Source: Ectobius pallidus (taxonomy: Eukaryota > Arthropoda > Insecta > Blattodea > Ectobiidae). Taken from it: DNA of 64,000 nt. Both the position numbers and the translations under genes were made by a program. Below, in pieces: positions 50,399 to 63,324 of the stretch (positions are counted from its first letter, which is position 1; each line of letters opens with the position of its first letter). Where the stretch lies: NCBI GenBank assembly GCA_964059195.1, contig CAXKWD010000001.1, positions 160,196,532-160,260,531 on the forward strand, given 5' to 3'. The notes below the pieces were generated by a model. The model saw only the letters and a program-made list of their open reading frames with translations, was not told the DNA's origin and ran no database searches.

Positions 50399-53300
50399 AT
50401 AGTTCAAACAAGTCAAAGATAATAAATTTTTCGGGGTGGAAAATTCTACAACATAGCTCATAAATTCGTGAATCAAGAATTAGAGATTTCGTGCTCATTA
50501 AATGAATGAGAAGCTAAAATATTAGAGCCTCTATGCAAAATATGTCGGTGCTTCATTCCAGTAATACCCTCTATTTCATTATGCACTGATTCATGTGAAG
50601 GCAGGTTTTCACGTGTCAGATAGTCCATGATGGAATAAAGTCATAAAAGTAATTCATATCGTTAAATTAGATTGAGATATTCTAAAGGTAAATGGATTCT
50701 ACTGTAAAGCTGTCAGTATAACTTTTAGATCCTACAAAAAGTCAGCAAAGTTAATTATTTCTTTTATTGCAAGATAATGGTAGTGATATTACAAAACAGG
50801 TATCAATGTAAGAGTAAGTTATTTCTCACAACTAAAGCTAATTTTTTTAAGGTCGTTCCTACAGCATAAAACTCAATCTTCATCGCAGGTAGACTTCGTG
50901 TGGAAAGTATAATCGCGAGCGTGCAATGACAAAACGATCGGTTTTCTGCTGAAGTATGCGTGTTCAAGAATACGCTATAGAATCCCCTGACTTAAACAGG
51001 TGTACAACCCCTTATCGTGACTCCTAAATAAATTGTCTGCAAAAAATTTTCACGCCAACTCCATTGGTCACACAATCATATTTTAACGGAAATCTACTAT
51101 GAAAAGCTGTAACTTCATTCTCCTGAAGCTACAATAGAACACATTTGCATTATAGCGTGCATTACTCGTATAATGTTAATAAGCAAATTAATAGGAATGA
51201 TTTTAGCAAGGGTTTGTATGTTATAATTCAGCATTCAAGAACAAGTTTCTTCGTGCTATTGCCAGAAGACTCTGCAGCTTCACAATCTATTCTGTCCTCA
51301 TTTATGGCATTCGTGGACACAAGAACACTTCACATGAGAAAGTTTAGGTACATTACTGCACTGCTATATCTGCACAAAATCGATCACTTTAATATTGCAG
51401 CCTAAGTCAAGAATCTGACAATTGTACTTGACATAGACAGAGACATTGATAGATCTTTCTGGCTATCAGGATAACATAACCGCCTGCTCCCAGAATTGTA
51501 ACATTATCTAATGGGTGTACCATATGATAAGAAATACAATCATTTTTTTGTAACAATGGTTTATTGGTGGAATATTAAAATGTGATAGGGGCAACAGGAG
51601 TATCCTGAATATTCGGAAATAAATTAGGAACAGTGTTCATTCGAAAGAAACTAACGAAGAAAGACCGAGATTTGATTCTAGATTTTATTAAAAGTTATTG
51701 CTTGAATCTTTGGGTATAAAACAATAGTTTTTATTTTGTATGTTAAAACATCACATTGACTAGAAATAGGTGGGAACTGCGATGGAATCTCACTGGGGAT
51801 AGTGTCATATTCGTGGCAGACGATGTGCGAATTCTTTTGATTTTTTTTTCAAAACATATTTCATTATTACAACTGTTCTAATATTTGATTATTATAATTT
51901 TCATCATATTTGATTTTTACAATTGGTTTAGCCCACAATAATTTACATTTTTTACATTTTATTTTGCTTTCACACCTTTTCAATGCATGTTATAGGCTAC
52001 TGACAATTATAATATTTAGATATAAAGGCCTACGAGATTAATGAAGCTGATGTACTAGCAAGCCTAAAACCGATGGGAAATTCCAAAAAGCTCAATTATT
52101 TATTTTTACCCCCTGAAAAGCCTTCAAAATGGCGGATTCGGCTTTAAAGTCTCTGTTCAGATCTCTTGACAACAATATTGTTTGTTCACATAGGGCTTTG
52201 GAAGTTGCAATACACTGGGCATGCTAGCGATAGAAATAATTTCCGTAAATCAATAATGGAGAATGAAGTAAAAATTGGGTTTGATGTATCACATAACTTT
52301 TTCTACTCTGGGCATGGACTATATTATTTTCTCACCCGACTCACTGACACACTGCATTGATAATGTTTATCCTTTTCCTGATGAGCTATCTTTTAGCTTG
52401 TAACCGACAGAAAAATTCCAAAAAGTTCAAGTTTTTATTTTTTTGCCCAAGAAAAAGCCTGTATTCCCGAATTTTTTTTGGTTTATTATGGCTAAACCGT
52501 AATAGGCTATAAGGCAGGCTACCTCCGATATGTCATTTCATATAGAAAACAATTTCCCGAGAACATCAGTGGGGTTTGGGAGCCGAGAGCCCCGAACGAG
52601 TGAAGCGAATAACTTTTATAAAATAAAAATTTCGAGGGAATAGGTGGCGTCTTATTTTATACAAATTATATAATTTTAAATTATTGTCTTGTATATTTTA
52701 TCTGATCTACTTCAATAATTTTAGCAACTGCTCCATATCATGTTCGGAGTACAAGAGACCCTAAAATCAGAATTAGGCCTAACTTTTCTTTAACATCAGG
52801 TATTGAAATTGTAACAAGTTGAAGGTACGATTATGTTTCTTAAGGGGAGATGGTAGTTACCGCTAGTAAAATGATAGAAAATATAGCGTATGTTCAAGAA
52901 GCCATAACTCAGGTGTTAACAGTCAGATTCAGTTGAATTTTTTTATGCTTTGCAAGTGCACTATGCAGTTTAAAATAAGCAGAGAATGGTTGTTCTAGAA
53001 CTCGCTGTTTGGTAGGAAAGAATTTAACACATGGGTGATAATTTTGTTTTACAGTTACTTCCCTTGACATAGGTACGCTTTATTCAATTTCTGTAGCTTA
53101 GATTTTTGTCAAACTTTGGGAACTTACTAACAATAGGTACTACTATTTACCCTAGTACAATCATTCTAATATGTACAATATTACTGCATGAAAACTGCAT
53201 GAAAATTTTACGACTAAAAAAAATACTTTTTAAAAAAATAAAATAGTTGAAAATTCTGTATAGTCAAGACTTTTCCCATAATTCTGCTAAGAGAGATTTG

Positions 53301-53688
53301 TCAGCCATCTATAATTAATTCCTGAAAGTTTCATTATATTAGCATGAATAGCCTTTCAGAAAATGGTACCTGAAGTATAAAAAATGTAATTTTACAGGAG
53401 AGCGAAAAGAAAATGGCATGCCTTACGGTATTTTATCCATTTTAGAAAGCTCCAGGTCGCTCTGCTTGGCTTAATAATAAAGCAACATATAAGACTTATA
53501 TATCAAAATGTTCACAAAACTATGGTCTATTACATGAGCCTAAGAAAAAAAACGAGTTTTTGACATTAATAACTACCATCTCCCCTTAAGGCAGGTCTCT
53601 ACGAGTAAAGAGGAGACATAAGAGATGATTGTATCACTTTGCTTTCCGGGGCATACATGTCACATTCATAAAATGAGAAAGTACTTAC
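50399..53688. other. No gene seen
   Basis: AT-rich intron. Two related pieces near 52068-52145 and 52400-52480 share AATTCCAAAAAG(C/T)TCAA, also found near 63035; these may be fragments of one old repeat. Confidence 0.5.
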
Positions 53689-53839
53689 ACAGAACCTCCA
53701 GCTCGATGTAGTCGGAGAGCGGCTTATCGTGGTTCTCCTGCATCACGGGGTTTTCGCCTTCACATGAGATCACTTCTCCATTCTCGTAGCGCGTAGCGGT
53801 GAACACCAGTGTACTCCGCGTTTCGAACGTACCATCGTC
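53689..53839 (-). CDS. Internal exon of an Ig-superfamily cell-adhesion protein (upstream exon)
   Basis: Coding exon of 151 bases encoding 50 codons plus one base. The frame opens DDGTFETRSTLVFTA, continues GEVISCEGENPVM and ends DYIELEVL. This is the C-terminal half of an immunoglobulin domain: the RSTLVF strand, then the F-strand cysteine in ISCEGEN, then a final strand leading into the inter-domain linker. The acceptor is a T-rich tract ending TTACAG just before 53839. The donor is GTAAGT starting at 53688. The exon starts in phase 0 and ends after the first base of a codon. Joined to the exon at 5041..5152, the split codon becomes TAT (Tyr), giving LEVLYPPIVSV, a typical Ig linker. Such proteins are membrane or secreted adhesion receptors. 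The wording resembles insect echinoid-type proteins, but sidestep- or nephrin-type proteins are possible. The preceding exon, carrying the first half of the domain, was not found within the 10 kb upstream. Confidence 0.87.
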
Positions 53840-54119
53840 CTGTAACACAATTACACAGAACATCTTAATAGAGATTTTAACACTTAAGAGGATGCAATTT
53901 TCGAAAGCTACGTTTGTTATGAGATTAAAATGAAATTTTTACCACTTATTGAACTTGTATAGTGTAATAATCAAGGGATTTTTCAAGTCAGTATATAGAA
54001 AAGTTATTGCTTAAAAATGATTCTTCACTACCAGCAGGGAAGTTTCCACACGAAAGAAAAATCTAAATTGTGCTAAAATAAGAACAAACGGATGCTGCAT
54101 CAACTATTTCAATTATATT

Positions 54120-54208
54120 TATAGTCCTCTGTGGGGAACGAAACTGTGATTGCTGCAGCAATCACAGCTTCGTTCCACGCAGGTTTCTTTTTAATTTTCA
54201 GGACTATA
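54120..54208. repeat. Compound palindrome
   Basis: The inner arms 54135-54155 and 54156-54176 are reverse complements at 20 of 21 positions around CTGCAG with no spacer. Complementarity continues weakly outward (CTGTGG / CCACGCAG). The outer words TATAGTCCT (54120-54128) and AGGACTATA (54200-54208) pair exactly. It lies about 280 bases upstream (in gene sense) of the exon at 53689-53839. Confidence 0.85.
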
Positions 54209-54819
54209 TAATAATATGAGGTAGGGATACTAACAAATATTTGGACAAAGGGAATAACAAATATTTGATCAAAGGGAATAATAAAATAAGATCCTAACAT
54301 TGTGTACCTGCTAATAATATCAATGTTACAGATTTTCGAAATTATGCATAATGGTAACATGCATACAATAGCTTGGTGGTGTATAGCAGTGAAGGGACCG
54401 AATCAAAATTATCAGCCTCTCGGCCCATTAAAAGTAGAAATACCGGTTTAACTAATTATTTTACGTATGACTTGGTGATAAAGCCTATCGGAATATTGTA
54501 CTATACTGATGTGATCAAAGACTTGTACGCCTTGACAATTTTAACAGGAATTTTCTTTTCATTAGAGGTGGAAACTTAGCAAATATCACTTTGCAAGACT
54601 CAACAAGAGTTTCAAATAAGAAACACTACAAAATTAGCTTGCCATCTATAAACCTTATTCATGACAATTATTTCACGAAATGAAGAAAGATAACAATAAT
54701 TGAACACTCTGCAGTTTGAATGAATTGGCATAATTTCCAACAGCCAAGAGCCTCTTCCATGATAAATATAAAGGGGCCAATCAAATAATGATTTTTGAAA
54801 CTATATTAATTCCTCAAAA

Positions 54820-54869
54820 AGTAATAGTAGTAGTAGTAGTAGTAATAATAATAATAACAACAACAACAC
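54820..54869. repeat. (AGT)n/(AAT)n/(AAC)n compound microsatellite
   Basis: Trinucleotide run shifting from GTA to ATA to ACA units. Confidence 0.9.
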
Positions 54870-57758
54870 TTGTTGCTACTACTTTATGCATCTTCGATTG
54901 TTTATTTCTCTTTCTTTCTCTCTCTCTGTCCCACAAACACACCACGATATTTGCTTGCTTGTTTACATCTGTATGCTCCCTCTCCCGTCATACATTGTAA
55001 CTATTAAATAAACTCACCTGATAGTTGTCTCCCAATTTTGTTTTATTTCACAACAACTTCATAGGCTATGTTGGCCTAACAATAGTTACATGTCACTTTT
55101 ACGATTTAATATATAATTCCATAAATGCCAAATTATTACAATAATTTAGTTATAGTATTAATAATAAATTATTACAATCAAATTCAGTTAATTCATTTAC
55201 TATTTTAACAACCTAAATTGATAATCAAATAACAATATCCGACTTCCTTTACTTGAGTTTCGAGGGTCAATGAAGTGCCGAGTAGCAGAATATTATATTT
55301 CGTTATCTTTTTAAATATTCTTCCCACGTTTATTTGTCTTCAAAACGATTAAAAGAAAGTTAATTAAATTGTGTGGAATTCAGCGACAGCCATAATTATA
55401 GTACGATTGGATGAATTAATATTATTTTTCAGTTGGCTTAGTTTTCACCTTCGGCAAGAGCTCATATTGTTCTATATTCGTGTTCCGATTTCACATCACC
55501 ATTGACAGAAATAAAATAAAGCTGTTAACGGAACGTAAGAGCAAAGAATTCCCGATTTGGGATATTTATCTCGATATCCTTTTACAGAGTGAAGGAATCC
55601 CATTACAAAGGATAAAGTAAATTGGTTTAGTCACGTCAGATCTTCAAAGAAGTGGGGAAAAAAAGAATTAAGAGATTGGCACCCCTGCTCTAGTTTTTAT
55701 AGACCATTAAAGTAGCCTGTATACACTTTAATGGTTCGATACGTGCCCAGTTACGTCCTTATTAGAACTTCGTGGATCGAGTGTTACTAGGGATAAAATA
55801 AATTGGCTTTTCCAGTTAGAATTGCTGGTACTGCATATGTATAGAATTCGCATTGCAATGCGATTCCAATTCAACATCCATTTTAATGCAGTTCTAATAA
55901 TGTACATTACACCAGTTTCGTGTGGACACCTAAAAATTGCATTATATACATTACATTACTTTCCCTCCGTTATGGGGTCATTGGATTTTTAAATTATTGA
56001 TCTAATCCTTCTGATGGCTTTATGACCCTGAGAACTCTTATTTCTTTACTTTTCTTAAAATGACTTTAATATCACAAGTGTATAACGGTCCATTCGTTCT
56101 TTGCTCTTTAATAACATTCACAGAAAATTCGCCATTTACCACTACTGTTGCACTCAGAATAATAACCTTAAATAACTGAAAAAATGCGCCGAGGCATTTA
56201 GAGCTATTTATGAGTGACTTTTGCGTTTCTTTTAAAAGGACTAGGCGGTGCGAAAGCGTTTCTTTAGTGGGGCAAAGAGTTGGATGGAGGTAAAGCTAAG
56301 AAAAAAAAAGTGAGGTTAGAATACGGAGAGTTTCTCATCATGCAGATGGGATAATATAGCATCATAATCTTCTCTGAGCTTTATAATGTGTTCTTCCAGT
56401 CTTACCTCAAGGGTTCCCATCCTCTTGAAACTGTAAGGATTAGGCGAGAAGCTCTCCAGCTCGATTTATGGAGCCGCTGGAGTAGACTTTCTGCTTCTTT
56501 TTCTCCATCTCTTTTACAAATCGAAAAAGAGAAGGCCTGAAGCCTTACACTGCAATAATTGGTGTTCAGTTATCAGAGACCTCTTTCGGTAAGATTTACA
56601 AACCTACTTAGCAATGCAGGCTAAAGGCTTCGCAACGCTACTGCCAACAGCATAAAATAATCCAACTTTGTGCCAACTTTTTCACCGATTCAGTTATTGC
56701 TAAAAAATACAGTTTCGTTAAGTTAACTTTTAATACACATGAAATTGGGGTAGCAGAAATTCATGTCACAATTCTTATTATCCAGAAGCTAGTATCGGTA
56801 TTATAAATTTAACTGTAAAGAAATCCTATTTCATTTCACAGTTTACTATGTTATGTCGGCGCTCTTTTCGTACAGTTGCCAAAGTTTTAAGTGGTTTGAA
56901 AATATGAAAATACTACAAAGCAGTGTTGTTGATGTTGTAGGTATACTACCAGAATTAACGTGTTTCATATATAGTGAATGTTAACTAAGAATTGATAAAA
57001 GAAAAAGAAAATTACCTTAATTTATTTTTCATCACATTATTGTTTGCGATATTCATAAAAGCGAACTGAAGTATAATCTTAACAAAAATTATATTAAGGG
57101 ATTTGTTTATGGTAAAGTTGGATCTATGTAATTTGTATAGTCTCTAACCTGACGCTGTAAAGGCCTTACTTCTAAAGTTTAATGATGACAGCCGGAACTT
57201 TAACCTGATTAAAAGCTGAGGCAGTGGACAAAGGGAAGATATCTTTATTCAGTAATCATGTTTCTTCCAGCTAATAATTGTTTACATTTTTGAAATCATC
57301 ACATAATTATTATGCCCTCTATTAATTTGTCTCTACTTCAAATTTTCGAATATATAAGCTTCTGAAGCTCTTTGTAAACCCGCATTTTGAAGTCCCTATA
57401 TTTTCAGATTTCGGTTATGAGCTCAATCGATCCCCGGGGTTGTAGTATCACTAATAGATCTAAATCAATTAAAAATGTCAGTGAGAAGTTCCGATATTCT
57501 GGTTTGTAGTCTATCGTGTAACACATCAACTTGAATATCCGCTTTATTCTGCGGTTTTCATCCTTTTTATATTCTACATCTGAAGCGGTATTTAACTTTC
57601 CCTTATTGCTTCTATTTTCCGTTCCTATTATGGTTTTACTATAGGCCTATGCAGAAATGCAGGATGTTACAGATTGTAGCCTTTGAATAAATAGCTAGAA
57701 AGTACGACTCCGCTGAATTATACCAACTTGGTGTTCTTCAATTCAAATTTTATACGAT
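54870..57758. other. No gene seen
   Basis: AT-rich intron, nothing recognised. Confidence 0.6.
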
Positions 57759-57899
57759 GTAGAGAGTAGCCAACTAGGAAGACGTCCGGCACCGGCAAGG
57801 GGGAGAGTGGGTGGAAGGGTAGTCCGCCATTGCATTGCATTGCACGGTACCAAGAGCACATGCATGGTCAAATGCCTTCCTAGCTGGTCATCTCTCTAC
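57759..57899. mobile_element. Small foldback MITE, 141 bp
   Basis: Terminal inverted repeats of about 25 bases (left GTAGAGAGTAGCCAACTAGG, inverted right GTAGAGAGATGACCAGCTAG). The interior is GC-rich (GTCCGGCACCGGCAAGGGGG) and contains two tandem CATTG words. Superfamily unknown. Confidence 0.65.
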
Positions 57900-60800
57900 T
57901 ATTCACAAGCAACAATTTTATCTCAGCGAACTTTAGGCCTGATGTTTTAAGTCAAGCAATTACTACTTATTTTCAATAGTGACTATCCTATGCACTGTAT
58001 TAATGAAAAATTTAAAAAAATCACTTTACTAATGGTGCTGAAAATGTTTTTCTTATTAATATTTAATTTCAATTATACCTTACTGTAAATAAGAAGTCCA
58101 CCTGCTAAATTTACAAAATCAGACAGCAATCGTAACACAAAAAGTATGTTTTACAGCATGGTCAAAAACAGTTCATATAAAAGGGATGACGAATGATATA
58201 AAACAACAAAACTCAATGTTCCCACCCCAAAAATATTACACGATACTAGAAATTGAAAGTAAGGATATAAATATAAATGAAACTGGCATCTGAGCTTGTG
58301 AGTATGAAAATCTTATCAATATAATAAATACGAAATTATATTGTCCTAAACGGAAAACAAGCAAAGAAAACTATTCTTTGAATTTACATATTCAAGATAA
58401 CCGAATAAGAATAGGAATCTAAAAAGAAACACGTACTTTCAGTTTTAGAGGCTACTTTCCTCGAAGTTGCACCAAACAGCATAAAAAGTTGTAAGTAATC
58501 TAAGGAAGGTACTGTTGACAAACTTTTCCCATATCATATTGTGCCAACTTGTATTTTTTTACTTTTTGTTTGGAGGACAAAAAGAAACTTTTTAAAGCAC
58601 TAATACATTCCATGTGGTGCATAGAACTTGGCGATTTCAGCTTATTTATGCTAGTTAGGAAAGAACTAGAAAGCACTTGTAAAATGCGTATATGATTTAA
58701 ATGCTTTAGTAAAGAGAAAGGAACAGTTGTAGAATGCTTTATTACCACACTGGAGCGGAGAAGTAAAAAAGAAATATTTCGCAGTTGGGTTGGCAAAACC
58801 TACCGTTATCCCCTAGCTACTCTTTCTTCTTCTTTAGGAAGTTTTCGCGTCAGGTGTTGAAGCAGAGGACTATGCGAAGGTGAAAGAAGATACTGGTTTG
58901 CACATGTTAACGCAGGAACTTTGTTTATTCCATAGTTTGTACCCGTTCACATCCTTCGTCTTAGCAAGTTTCCTATAAATGCTTGAAAGTAAACTTAGCT
59001 ACCCCCACTCCTCTTCCTATACTGTAACCATGTAATGTCTCTGAATATAAATGACTCCTAATGAATGGCACACTACATACAACAGCAACATACAAGTTCC
59101 CATGTTCTTTCCGGTTTAGTTTACTTTAACAGTTATTTTAGGAATTCGTGTATGAAAAATAACTACTATGTAGAACCTCCCAAATAATAAGTAGTTGGCG
59201 CAAAATTTTGGTTGGTCGGAATAAGGAATTTCATAAGCTAGAGTAGAATATATATGAGCTTAAATTAAGTGAGAATTGGTTCTGCCTTCTAGCTAGAGAG
59301 CATGGCTGGAGCATTTATAATGGGCTGCTAAGAGTTTTAATAAGAATTGCTTTGTATGGGAAAGAGAGTTTGGCTTTATAATTCATTCGTTCATGGACAC
59401 TATATAGCGACTAAAAGAAATATGCTAAGAGACTTTAGTTAGTATTCATAAACAACTAATAAATTCAAAGATCAAAACGAGACTGAAAGGTGATACAGAA
59501 ATCCTTAAGAAATTTCATTTGGATACTATACCACGATGTCTGCATTAATTAATCATAACAATGACAGCGTTCCATGAAAGATACTGCTTAAAGCTATATA
59601 GCCTAATACCATAGGATTTCGAAAATCTGTGATTAAGAGATTTGAAAAAGTTTGTTCAGTGAGGTGTAAGAAAATTTAAATCTTACTGGCAAAAAAATTG
59701 AAAGAGAACCGTGGAATTAAATTCCGCCTGAGTAGACATACTTCACAGACACCCTTCGGTGGGATCCAGTCCCAAACAGATAACTGATAATTTTACTTTA
59801 TTACTATGCAGAAGCAAGAAAATTTTCAAAATAAATATTACTCAAATGCCCATTTCATATGAAGCCTGTCTCACAAAGTTCAGTCACATGTGGAAGAGTG
59901 TATGTAAAAGTAAATATTTCATTTTCATTCCGAATAAGGAGAATAATTCATTTGTGACATTCATTAAAGATGGATGTCATATTGACTGCAATAATAACTA
60001 TAAGAATGAAAAGACGCCAGTTTCGGTAAAGAAGATTTCGGGTAGAACCAAGGTGTAAAGACTTACGTAGGGGTTATTCAGTAATCTGCTTCAGGACGGG
60101 CTAAAAGGTGAAAAACTCTAAAATGACATCAGAATGAATTTCCATTAGTTTTTTCATACTGCACGATCTGGTTATTCATGAAGTCATATCAAAACAAATA
60201 TAAAACAAGCTGTTCCAGACGAACAACGGGTAATGATTATTTTAAGTTGAGAATAATACCGTAATAAAGATAAGACGTCCCACATTCTTAGTGAGAACAT
60301 TTAATACTGACAAATGACCGGCAAAAATTTCAACTTCCTGGGCAAGGGAATTCACTTCTAGTACTGATGAAGGCTTAGGCATATGCAAAGTCCTTCCTTT
60401 TCGCTCAATGAAAGCTTGGGTTACGTGTAAACACGTTATCATTAGCTTTTGATTGCTGTTGTGATTAGCATAATACATGTTTTCACATTGTGGTATAAAT
60501 CCGACAGGATATTACCCTTATTCTCCCCAACTCAATTATGTTAGCAAACAATGTACTGTCAAGCATCATCAAACAAATTAAACTGAATATTTGGACACAT
60601 TATTATGTAACAACTGTAACTCTATACAGTGCAGTTTTCTATTGATATATCTGTGGTCAGGCTAAATTTTAAATCTTTAATGCTTATTATTAAACTTTTA
60701 ATCTATTTGATCTTATGTATTTGCGATTAGATGTTTATTTAAATCATTTCATTTCACAGTTCAATGAAAACATAAGCTTAATGAGATACACTGCATGTGA

Positions 60801-60922
60801 ATGGGGTTTATTCAACAGATTATATCGGCTATATTCGTTCATTAACGTCTGCACTGAAAACGAAAAAATTATGGGGAAATATAATTGATGATTGGATGAA
60901 AATTGTAAATTTCTGTGCATAG
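57900..60922. other. No gene seen
   Basis: AT-rich intron. Open frames at 58500-58796, 59759-60058 and 60242-60478 do not resemble Ig-domain exons or any family I recognise. Confidence 0.6.
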
Positions 60923-61402
60923 TATTTTATTCTCTGGATTTTATTCTTTAAAATGATGTATCATACACAATTTTAATTTAATTCTATCCATGTTATTTTT
61001 TTATTTTTTGGAGAATATCCAGACTATGGAGTAGGGATGTTTTAACTTCGAAGTTCAATTGGTTTTGGTTGAAGATTGATACTCTTTTAAATATTGTATT
61101 TTATTCTCTGGATTTTCCTCTTTAAAATGATGTATCATACACAATTTTAATTTAATTCTATCTATGCTAATTTTTTATTTTTCTGAGAATATCCCGACTA
61201 TGGAGTAGAAATGTTTTAACTTCGAAGTTCAATTGGTTTATGCTTGATGGTTGATACTCTTTCAAATATTGTATTTTATTCTCTAGACATTTCTCTTTAA
61301 ATTTGTGTATCATACATATTTGTAGCATAATTCCATATTTTTTTTTTATTTTATGAGAAGATCCACAGTATGGAGCAGGGAAGTTTTAATTTTGAAGCTG
61401 GT
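60923..61402. repeat. 174-bp tandem repeat, about 2.7 units
   Basis: Units start at 60923, 61097 and 61272 with TATTTTATTCTCTGGATTTT-like words. Each contains ATGTATCATACACAATTTT, GAGAATATCC and ACTATGGAGTAG. The first two units are close; the third is diverged and stops near 61402. Confidence 0.9.
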
Positions 61403-63324
61403 TTTCCGTCAGTTTACTTGACCTAAAAAATTTAATTTTGTTTATTCAGATGTCTCGCATATTTTTAATCGGTTAATCTATTAACTATTTATAAATCATA
61501 TGGTACTTAAAAATTTTGTTAAAATTATTTATAAAAAATCATATTTCAATAAATAAGTATATTTATGAAAAATAAGTTTTATTATAAATGTTAATAACAC
61601 GAGGAATTTATATTTTCCTTCTATTGCAAGTGATTTACAATTATATTACGTTCTTCTTGTACGCAACAAAATATTCCGTCGTGTTTTCACTACTGGAAAT
61701 TTAAAGCATTTCCGCAAATACAAAGATAATACTGTATAAACTGGGAGGGGAAAACTTTTCCGTAAGTTATAATTTCAAATGTAAACTAAAGCATCGGAAA
61801 CTCTAAAGCCTAGAGGGAGGACTCAACTAGTCGATTTTAGATCCGTTATAATTGTTATAATCTCCATCTCTCTCAGTCCCTCTTTCTCATCCCCTAGTTT
61901 CAACTACTCTGCTCTTCAGAGTTTACAAAATTGTCACAATCATAGAGATGCTGAGAGAGTGAGAGAGTGAGAGAGATAGACAGGGGAAAAGATGTGGAGC
62001 AGAAGATGGAATATTTAGGGTTGAAAACGACCAAAGAAATTAATTACAAATGTACCGAACATTCAAGCCCTGTTTCATTTGTATCCATTTTATATGACGT
62101 TAAAATCTGTGGACTTAAGGACTTTGAGCGTAAAATCTGCTTGCTCGACATTTTCTCCCCATTTTCTGCAAACGAATCCAGTTTTACAGTGACCTTCCTG
62201 CCTATGTAAGTATTTATGGAGTATCTTCTTGACGTGGACTCTCTGACATTTTAGAAAGTAGTCAACCCCGTTTCTCTATCTGTCAAGGCACTCAGTTTAC
62301 ACACGAAAGCTTTATCCTTCTATGATGTAAATGAATTTCTTCATTCATATTTTTTCAATGAAGTTATTACAAAATTAAATAAAATAAATTTTCTCATGCT
62401 GAATGTAGCAAGTTTTAATAGTGTTCATAACGGTAATGCGGAAACTAATTTCATTTTAGGAAGAGGCATTGACTATGTTTGTGAATATACTAAATTCTGC
62501 AACTTTTCTATGGTCAGTCTTTACACTCGTTTAACATAATTAAATTCTGTTTGATATAGACAGAGGAATGCCATGTCCAGGAAATACAGTCTCGAAATCC
62601 GTATTTTGTAACCTTGAAATATTTTATTTTGTTTTGTCGGTTTTCTAAGGATCAGCAGCAGTAACGGATTTTGAGAAATCTATAAGTTTGGCCCTACGGA
62701 TTTTGTCGTATCTCCATCGGTTATATCTTAGATTGAGTTAGATTTCTTGATTTTAAGTAAATTTTGTATATTTTCCTCACATTATGTAATTCTGACTCAC
62801 ATCGGACAGATAGAATCGTAAAAGTTGGCAGGAATGTTGGCACATACAAAAGACATAATCGTATAAAATCTGGTGTTTCTAGCTGTCCCATAAGTGTGGA
62901 AATACTGGCGGGATAGTCATTCACATCTACGACAGTCTAATCATCCACTTATTAACACTGATGTTGAATCACTTCTAGATGAGCTAGGAACTTGAAATTT
63001 GGCAAATTTATAGATTTTTCCCATAACCGGTGGGAAAATTCCAAAAAGATTTTAATTTAATTTATTTCCTTCCAAAATAAAATTTTCACTGCGTATTTGT
63101 AAGGCTTCGGAGGTTTTGACAAAAATAAAGGAATAGGCCTATTGCTGACGTGAGGAATTTGCTATAAATTCGTTCCGTTAATACTCTAGTTATCCTAAAT
63201 ATTCCTTCACATATGCTTATCAAACTTTCTCAAGAAACCATGAAACCATGGCCTATTAACCTCATATGGCACTTTGTAGTATCAGTTTACTTGATTTCAT
63301 TTATTATATGAATTCGTTATGCAG
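61403..63324. other. No gene seen
   Basis: AT-rich intron with a short GA run (61950-61980). Nothing else supported. Confidence 0.6.

Larger units (their letters stand above)
5153..53688 (-). other. Giant intron (48,536 nt) of the Ig-superfamily gene
   Basis: Bounded by GTAAGT (53688-53683) and a pyrimidine-rich tract ending in CAG (to 5153), on the minus strand. Phase 1 at both sides is consistent, and the joined protein reads through an Ig-domain linker with no missing residues, so no exon need lie between. Everything annotated between these positions is therefore intronic in this gene: SINEs, LINE and DNA-transposon remnants, tandem repeats and unique AT-rich sequence. An alternatively used cassette exon or a nested gene is not excluded, but I see no convincing one. 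Confidence 0.8.

Noticed and set aside
58500..60478. Candidate missing upstream Ig exon among minus-strand open frames
   Set aside because: Neither 58500-58796 nor 60242-60478 shows the Cys/Trp pattern or suitable splice sites for phase 0.
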